Source of the DNA: Sinorhizobium sp.
GTDB taxonomy: Bacteria > Pseudomonadota > Alphaproteobacteria > Rhizobiales > Rhizobiaceae
Length of the DNA stretch: 10,822 bases
Direction: 5' to 3'
Assembly: GCA_031178305.1 (NCBI GenBank)
Contig: JAPSJG010000089.1
Coordinates: 1-10,822 of the forward strand
Both the position numbers and the translations under genes were made by a program. Shown here one piece after another: positions 6,749-10,822 of this stretch. Positions within the stretch are counted from its first letter, which is position 1; the number at the start of each line of letters is the position of its first letter. The notes beneath the pieces were generated by a model. It saw only the letters and a list, made by a program, of their open reading frames with translations. It searched no databases and was not told where the DNA came from.

Positions 6749-7504
6749 TTAGCCGAAATCGATCGCGTGCAGCATGGTACCGTTTCGCTTCAGCCAGCGC
6801 CTGGCATCGTTGGTATCCGGGCACAGTCCCTCGCAAAGCGCCCAGAAATCCGGCCCGTGATTCATCTCCTTGAGATGGGCGACCTCGTGGGCGGCGAGAT
6901 AGGCGATCACCTTCGGCGGCGCCATTGCTATGCGCCAGGAAAAGCTCAGGTCCCCTTCGACGGAGCAGGATCCCCAGCGACTACGGGTGTCCTTGAGGCT
7001 CAGCGAACGCACCCGCCGATCGATCCTGCCGGAATACACGGCGACGAGGCGCTCCAGCTCGAAACGCGCCTCTTTCTTCAGGTAATCGGCGATGCGTCGG
7101 CGCAGGTGTTCCTCCGCGCCGCCAACCCTGAGGACAGCTTCCTCATCGACCATCACCGCTTCCGTCAGCCCGCGAATACGGCCGGTCCGTTCGATACGGT
7201 GGGCGACGCCGCGGATGAAGATCATCCCGCCATGTTCAAGCTCGCTCTCGCCGGAGAAGCGCGCGAGCTTTGTCATCAGCCAGCCCTGATGACGGGTGAG
7301 AAACGCGCCGACTTCGCGCTCCGGCAGGCCTTCGGGAACGGTCAGCTTCAGGGCCCGGCCGCCGGGCTCAATACGCAGCGTCATCCGGGTGGCGCGCGAA
7401 TTCTGGCGGATCGTCAAGGGTAGAACCTTGCCGGCCACCTCGATCTCCCGCGTGACTAGAGCAGGCGTTCCACCGCCACTGCGCCGCTTGAAGGAAAGAA
7501 GCAT
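6749..7504 (-). CDS. YgjP/DUF45-type zinc metallopeptidase family protein
   Basis: This 251-residue protein ends in the signature of the YgjP-like (DUF45, M48-related) family: TRSRWGSCS, then HEVAH at residues 206-210 with a third histidine at H216 in NHGPDFW. This HExxH-x5-H arrangement is a predicted zinc site with E207 as the catalytic base. The N-terminal half is a beta-rich region with an ELPLT-like stretch (VLPLTIRQNSRATRMTLRI) typical of the family. No signal peptide or membrane helix is seen, so it is probably cytoplasmic. Substrates of this family are not well defined; some members lie next to restriction systems, but no such genes are here. The ATG at 7502-7504 has only a weak AGG upstream. 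It lies 122 nt downstream of the DUF2852 gene and is followed by the repeat-containing gap before trpF. Confidence 0.88.
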   Translation of the reverse strand: MLLSFKRRSGGGTPALVTREIEVAGKVLPLTIRQNSRATRMTLRIEPGGRALKLTVPEGLPEREVGAFLTRHQGWLMTKLARFSGESELEHGGMIFIRGVAHRIERTGRIRGLTEAVMVDEEAVLRVGGAEEHLRRRIADYLKKEARFELERLVAVYSGRIDRRVRSLSLKDTRSRWGSCSVEGDLSFSWRIAMAPPKVIAYLAAHEVAHLKEMNHGPDFWALCEGLCPDTNDARRWLKRNGTMLHAIDFG

Positions 7505-7584
7505 GAAAGCCTGTTTAGCCGATTCGCGGCGCCGTTGACATGCGAGAACTCGTCCGGGATCGCGATCGATCGAAGACGCAATGG

Positions 7585-7612
7585 GTCCGGCGTTTCATGT
7601 GAAACGCCGGAC
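7585..7612. other. Perfect 13+2+13 palindrome with parS-like core
   Basis: GTCCGGCGTTTCA (7585-7597) and TGAAACGCCGGAC (7600-7612) are perfect inverted arms around TG. The core at 7591-7606 agrees with the commonly cited ParB site TGTTTCACGTGAAACA at 13 of 16 positions, differing at both ends and at one central base. It starts 14 nt beyond the DUF2852 stop. Neither strand has a T-run after the stem, so it is not a canonical intrinsic terminator, although a 12-13 bp RNA hairpin here could still end or stabilise the DUF2852 transcript. The extra seven paired bases on each side are not needed for parS and favour an RNA role. Both readings remain open. Confidence 0.4.
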
Positions 7613-7626
7613 AGGAGCCGGCAGGA

Positions 7627-8043
7627 TCAGCCGGCCGTCGCCTCCGGTGTACCGCCGTTCCGGCGTTCGCGCATGAAGCGGTCAAACTCTTCCTTGTCCT
7701 TCGCACGGCGGAGCTCACGCACATAGGCGTCGAATTCCTCGCGCATCTGATCGAGCTTGCGGCGCTCTTCGTCGAGACGGGCAAGTTCCGCTTCGCGCCA
7801 CTCGTCGAAGGCGACATTGCCGGTCCGGTGATGGGCCCAGTTGCGGCCGGGATTCCGTCGGAAGCCGGCGCACACGCGGTCCACGCTGTCGTTGGCGTCC
7901 TTCTTGAAGGCCTTCAGCTTGTCTCCAAACAGAATATAGGCGAGCATCGCCAGGCCCAGCGGCCAGAACACAACGAAGCCGAGCACCATCAGCGCAATCG
8001 TCGCAGGCGTCCAGTCCGGACGGATCAATGCAGATTGGTTCAT
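7627..8043 (-). CDS. DUF2852 family membrane-anchored coiled-coil protein
   Basis: This 138-residue protein matches my recollection of the DUF2852 family, common in Rhizobiales and of unknown function. A single hydrophobic helix spans roughly residues 14-38 (WTPATIALMVLGFVVFWPLG onward) near the N-terminus. It is followed by a basic linker with NPGRNW at 64-69, and then by a long charged helix at 79-128 (FDEWREAELARLDEERRKLD and onward) with heptad-like spacing, a likely coiled coil. It is probably an inner-membrane protein with a cytoplasmic helical tail. I chose ATG 8041-8043 because GAGGTG lies eight bases upstream (8052-8057). The longer frame would need a TTG at 8061 with no good ribosome site. 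No partner is evident; the metallopeptidase gene follows after 122 nt. Confidence 0.88.
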   Translation of the reverse strand: MNQSALIRPDWTPATIALMVLGFVVFWPLGLAMLAYILFGDKLKAFKKDANDSVDRVCAGFRRNPGRNWAHHRTGNVAFDEWREAELARLDEERRKLDQMREEFDAYVRELRRAKDKEEFDRFMRERRNGGTPEATAG

Positions 8044-8178
8044 CGTCAGCACACCTCGCAATCAGCAGGCCGCCCGTTGCGGCCCGATGGAAACGATGTG
8101 GGAAAGGCCGTCATGGTCTACAAGATCGACACGCCTGAAATCGGACAAATGCTTGAGTCTAGGCGACAAAATCGTCAC

Positions 8179-8190
8179 GGAGGCGCCTCC
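8179..8190. promoter_or_regulatory. 12-bp perfect palindrome upstream of the DUF2852 gene
   Basis: GGAGGC immediately followed by GCCTCC forms a gapless palindrome 135 nt before the DUF2852 start. A second small palindrome, CGGTACCG, lies at 8195-8202. The 258-nt gap between phaZ and this gene shows no coding sequence I trust and must hold any promoter for the DUF2852 gene. A weak hairpin (AGCAG/CTGCT, 8255-8269) lies about 33 nt after the phaZ stop and lacks a U-tract. The operator role is a guess from symmetry alone. Confidence 0.25.
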
Positions 8191-8301
8191 CGATCGGTAC
8201 CGGAAAGCGCCCCATTTTAGCGCCTTGCGTCGTCTCAGACCTTAAGATTACCGCAGCAGTTTGGCTGCTCGATATCTGCCCTCACGCGCGGGTTGGGCTG
8301 A

Positions 8302-9576
8302 TCACGCTGATTTCCCGCCCCTGATGATCTGCTTGACGGGCCTGCTGTGGCGCGAATGCGCGCGCTGGAAGGCGACGATGCGCGGCGCGATCTCGCGGCG
8401 GAAGCGCGAGCCGTTGAAGACGCCGTAATGGCCTACATCCGGCTGCATATAATGCTCGCGCATGTGCTCCGGGATGTTCGTGCAGATCGTCTGGGCAGCC
8501 CTGGTCTGGCCGACGCCGGAAATGTCGTCGTTTTCGCCCTCGACCGTCAACAGCGCCACGCGGCGGATCGCCGTCGGATCGACGTGCTTGCCGCGATGCA
8601 CCATCTCCCCCTTCGGAAGCGCATGCTGCATGAACACGACCTGGATCGTCTGCAGATAGAACTCGGCCGTCAAGTCCATCACCGCCAGATATTCGTCGTA
8701 GAATTCGCGATGCTTGTCGGCGGCATCGCCGTCGTTCTTGACGAGATGGGCGAAAAACTCCTTGTGCGCGATCAGATGCCGATCGAGATTCATCGACATG
8801 AAGCCGGAAAGCTGCAGGAATCCCGGATAGACCATGCGCATGAAGCCCGGCTGCGGCCATGGCACCGGCATGATGACATTGTCGCGGAACCACTCGACCG
8901 GCCGCTGCTCCGCCAGCTGATTGACGCCAGTCGGATTGATGCGGGTGTCGATCGGTCCGCCCATCAGCGTCATCGAGGCTGGCGAAAGCGGATCATTGTC
9001 CGCCTCCATCAGCGCGGCCGCGGCGAGCACCGGCACCGCCGGCTGGCAGACGCCGACCACATGCGTATCGGGTCCGAGGAAATGCAGGATCTGGATGAGG
9101 TAATCGATATAGTCATCGAGATCGAACGTGCCCTCGCTCAAGGGCACCATGCGAGCGTCCATCCAGTCGGTTATGTAGATGTCGGAGTGAGGCAGCAGCG
9201 CCTCGACCGTGCCGCGCAGCAGCGTCGCGTAATGGCCCGACATCGGCGCGACGAGCAGCACCTTCGGGTCCGCCGCTCTTCCTGCGGGGAGCGACCGTTC
9301 GAAATGGATGAGATTACAGAAGGGCGCGCGCCAGACGATCTTTTCACGAATCAGCACCGGCTGTCCGTCCACGATCGTTTCCTGAAGGCCGAATTCCGGC
9401 TTGCCGTAACGGCGCGTCGCGCGCTCGAACACCTCCAGCCCCGCAGCGGCTGCGCGACCGAAATACGTGTGGGAGACCGGATTCATTGGATTCCTGAAGG
9501 CCAGCCGCATGGCGTCCGCCGCCGTCCGCCACGGAGCCATCATAGCATGGTTCATTTCGTAAAGCTGGTAGAACAT
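8302..9576 (-). CDS. phaZ: Intracellular polyhydroxyalkanoate (PHB) depolymerase PhaZ
   Basis: PhaZ hydrolyses stored poly-3-hydroxybutyrate granules in the cytoplasm, releasing hydroxybutyrate for central metabolism. The 424 residues fit the intracellular depolymerase family (PHB_depo_C). The alpha/beta-hydrolase nucleophile is a cysteine, C177 in GVCQPA, as in the Ralstonia intracellular enzyme, in place of the serine of secreted depolymerases. The other triad members are probably D350 in EGENDD and H383 in DVGHYGVF. No signal peptide is present, consistent with an intracellular enzyme. Upstream motifs include APMSGHYATLLRGT and YITDWMDAR, typical of the family. The ATG is preceded by AAGGGG (9587-9592) at a slightly long 10-nt spacing. 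No phaC, phasin or phaR gene is in the window, so it stands alone. A candidate PHB-regulator operator lies at 9688-9699. Confidence 0.95.
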   Translation of the reverse strand: MFYQLYEMNHAMMAPWRTAADAMRLAFRNPMNPVSHTYFGRAAAAGLEVFERATRRYGKPEFGLQETIVDGQPVLIREKIVWRAPFCNLIHFERSLPAGRAADPKVLLVAPMSGHYATLLRGTVEALLPHSDIYITDWMDARMVPLSEGTFDLDDYIDYLIQILHFLGPDTHVVGVCQPAVPVLAAAALMEADNDPLSPASMTLMGGPIDTRINPTGVNQLAEQRPVEWFRDNVIMPVPWPQPGFMRMVYPGFLQLSGFMSMNLDRHLIAHKEFFAHLVKNDGDAADKHREFYDEYLAVMDLTAEFYLQTIQVVFMQHALPKGEMVHRGKHVDPTAIRRVALLTVEGENDDISGVGQTRAAQTICTNIPEHMREHYMQPDVGHYGVFNGSRFRREIAPRIVAFQRAHSRHSRPVKQIIRGGKSA

Positions 9577-9687
9577 GGGACGCGTACCCCTTCTTTCAAT
9601 CGATGACGGCGCCGCTCCCAGTCGGACGCAAGTTTGCGATTGTTTTTCTTGGTGTCCGCAATTCTTGCCAGACTACCATGTTTTTTG

Positions 9688-9699
9688 TGCAGTGCAACA
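9688..9699. promoter_or_regulatory. Candidate PhaR/AniA-type operator upstream of phaZ
   Basis: TGCAGTGCAACA agrees at 11 of 12 positions with the motif TGCRNYGCASMA that I recall being proposed for the PHB regulator PhaR in Bradyrhizobium. The core TGCA-G-TGCA is itself symmetrical and is flanked by TTTTTTG and ACAAAC. It lies 112 nt upstream of the phaZ ATG in a 225-nt gap that shows no gene and is locally AT-rich. PhaR binds PHB and controls phasin and PHB genes, so the position makes sense. The motif is short and quoted from memory, so this is a hypothesis. Confidence 0.35.
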
Positions 9700-9801
9700 A
9701 ACACGCCCCGTCCTTTCAGGGCCCTTTTTAGCGAATCACTACCTAATTCCGATCTTGCTGAAATAACATGTGCCAGGCCGGCCGACCATGATGATCGTAC
9801 C

Positions 9802-10638
9802 TCAGACAAGCGATATCCCATAAAATCTCAAGGCTGTCCGCGAGAATATCGCCTGCTTCTCCGCCTCCGTCCTGTCGGCCGTAAGTTCCAAGGCGGCCGA
9901 GAACCACGTGCCATAGTCGGCATCCAGCAAGACGACGGGCCAGTCGCTGCCGAACATGACGCGGTCCGCTCCGAAAGCCTCGATGAGGTGCGAGGCATAG
10001 GGGCGCAGCCGTTCCGCCGTCCAGGCTCCACCCGCCTCCGTCACGAGTCCGGAGAGCTTGACATGCACGTTCCGCCGAAGCGCGAGCGCCGCCATGTCGG
10101 CCCGCCAGGGCTCCATCCTGCCCTCTGCGATGAAGGGCTTGGCTCCGTGGTCGAGGACGATCTGAAGTTCCGGCAATCGGTCGGCGAGGGCCGCGATCAT
10201 CGGCAGGTGGCGCGGCTGGATCAGCGCGTCGAAGCGAATATCCAGACGCGGTAAAGCCTCAAGCGTCGCGACCGCCTCCGGCCTGAGGATCCAGGCGGTT
10301 TCGGCGATGCTCTGCAGCATTGGCCGAATGCCCTTGAACTTGCGATGGTTCTTCAACCGCTCGATCTCGGAGATGGCGCCGGGGGCGAGCACATCGACCC
10401 AGCCGACCACCGCCGCGACCGTCTCTTCCTGTTCCGCGAGCGCGAGCAGGAACTCGGTCTCCGCGACATTGGGCGCCGCCTGGACGAGCACGGTTCGGGC
10501 GATGCCGGCCGCCGCCAAGTGTGGCTTCAGATCCTTTGGCGCGAAATCGCGGTAAATGGATTCGAGATCCGGCCCTGGCCAATCATTGTGGCCGAGGCCG
10601 AGCGTCCAATAATGCTGATGCGCATCGATGAAGTTCAT
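9802..10638 (-). CDS. COG3618 amidohydrolase (sugar-lactonase type)
   Basis: This 278-residue TIM-barrel protein belongs to Amidohydrolase_2/COG3618, whose characterised members include L-fuconolactonase and L-rhamnonolactonase. Visible motifs are DAHQHYW with H7 and H9, GIRPMLQ (103-109), LDHGAKP with H164, and GSDWPVV with D232, which together form the predicted active site. No signal peptide is seen. Its ATG overlaps the stop of the upstream dehydrogenase gene by ATGA (10635-10638), so the two are translationally coupled. A dehydrogenase making an aldonolactone followed by a lactonase opening it is a common sugar-acid pathway, which supports a lactonase role, possibly for L-fucose or a similar deoxy sugar. 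The substrate cannot be read from the sequence. 2-Pyrone-4,6-dicarboxylate hydrolases share the fold but are less likely given the neighbour. Confidence 0.85.
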   Translation of the reverse strand: MNFIDAHQHYWTLGLGHNDWPGPDLESIYRDFAPKDLKPHLAAAGIARTVLVQAAPNVAETEFLLALAEQEETVAAVVGWVDVLAPGAISEIERLKNHRKFKGIRPMLQSIAETAWILRPEAVATLEALPRLDIRFDALIQPRHLPMIAALADRLPELQIVLDHGAKPFIAEGRMEPWRADMAALALRRNVHVKLSGLVTEAGGAWTAERLRPYASHLIEAFGADRVMFGSDWPVVLLDADYGTWFSAALELTADRTEAEKQAIFSRTALRFYGISLV

Positions 10639-10822
10639 GCGGCGTCCACCGTGATCACGGCCTTCACGAGTCCGGTCTTGTCATGGGCCCAGCGCGGCAG
10701 GTCCTCGACCGCCCCGTCGAGCGTCGTCCTGTGGGTGACGAGCGCCGCCACCGGTACGGATCCCTTGGCAATCGACGCGATCACATGGTCGAAATCCTCA
10801 CGCGTCGCATTGCGGCTGGCAA
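10635..10822 (-). CDS. Zinc-type alcohol dehydrogenase, C-terminal part (5' end outside window)
   Basis: These are the last 62 codons of a gene that continues beyond the right edge, ending at TGA 10635-10637. The sequence resembles the C-terminus of medium-chain, zinc-type dehydrogenases (COG1063-like): SRNATREDFDHVIASI, then a VPVAALVTHR segment, then DLPRWAHDKTGLVKAVI. The R-N-x-T/S-R-E-D-F stretch and THRTTLD motif are common in sugar/polyol dehydrogenases of this group. The zinc ligands and the nucleotide-binding GxGxxG lie outside the window. The 4-nt overlap with the lactonase-type gene indicates one operon. It probably oxidises a sugar or sugar acid; the identity is not decidable from this fragment. 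Confidence 0.8.
   Translation of the reverse strand, partial: ASRNATREDFDHVIASIAKGSVPVAALVTHRTTLDGAVEDLPRWAHDKTGLVKAVITVDAA

Noticed and set aside
7554..7572. Cluster of three GATC sites (GATCGCGATCGATCG) near the parS-like palindrome
   Set aside because: Common in GC-rich DNA. Alphaproteobacteria mainly use CcrM (GANTC) rather than Dam, so no functional reading is supported.
8113..8220. 35-codon plus-strand frame (MVYKIDTPEIG...) with an AAGG five bases upstream
   Set aside because: Short, no recognised similarity, and it ends in low-information Arg/Ser-rich sequence. Its frame is part of a longer chance opening over the DUF2852 gene.
8347..9606. 419-codon plus-strand open frame opposite phaZ
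   Set aside because: Antisense shadow of a clear PhaZ coding frame with an intact triad. No recognisable domain.
9718..9729. AGGGCCCT followed by TTTT as a plus-strand terminator
   Set aside because: The arms abut with no loop, so a stable hairpin cannot form, and no plus-strand gene precedes it.
9577..9801. Small gene (for example a phasin) in the gap upstream of phaZ
   Set aside because: Frames here are short, overlap neighbouring genes or the phaZ start, and show no phasin-like helix pattern.

Overview
The window is a GC-rich stretch of an alphaproteobacterial chromosome, almost certainly from the Rhizobiaceae and most like Sinorhizobium/Ensifer. The reasons are the gene order addA-trxA followed by a convergent trpF-trpB-trpA-accD-folC cluster, an AccD whose zinc-ribbon cysteines are degenerate, a DUF2852 protein of the rhizobial type, and an intracellular PHB depolymerase (phaZ). 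No tRNA, rRNA, CRISPR array, insertion sequence or prophage gene is visible. Apart from about 1.1 kb at the left end, every gene reads on the minus strand.

Layout. 1-1116 (+): the 3' end of addA (helicase-nuclease for double-strand-break repair) and trxA (thioredoxin), closed by a strong intrinsic terminator at 1149-1172. 1173-1352: a convergent gap holding two palindromic repeat-like elements. 1353-6484 (-): trpF, trpB, trpA, accD and folC, probably one operon. trpF and trpB overlap by GTGA, trpB and trpA are 5 nt apart, and accD and folC follow after 50 and 86 nt. The operon joins the last tryptophan-synthesis steps to the beta subunit of acetyl-CoA carboxylase and to folate polyglutamylation. 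The 264-nt gap upstream of trpF carries a second, diverged copy of the palindromic repeat and an AT-rich tract. 6749-8043 (-): a YgjP/DUF45-type metallopeptidase and a membrane-anchored coiled-coil DUF2852 protein. Between them is a perfect 13+2+13 palindrome whose core resembles the ParB-binding site parS. 8302-9576 (-): phaZ, with a candidate PhaR/AniA-type operator about 110 nt upstream. 9802-10822 (-): a COG3618 amidohydrolase (sugar-lactonase type) translationally coupled to the 3' end of a zinc-type alcohol dehydrogenase, probably part of a sugar oxidation pathway.

Most of the window is conserved core metabolism. I do not see a convincing undescribed multi-gene system. The items that most deserve a second look are non-coding: the parS-like palindrome (7585-7612), the possible PHB-regulator operator (9688-9699) and the paired RIME-like elements. 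The unassigned lactonase/dehydrogenase pair at the right edge is the most open metabolic question.
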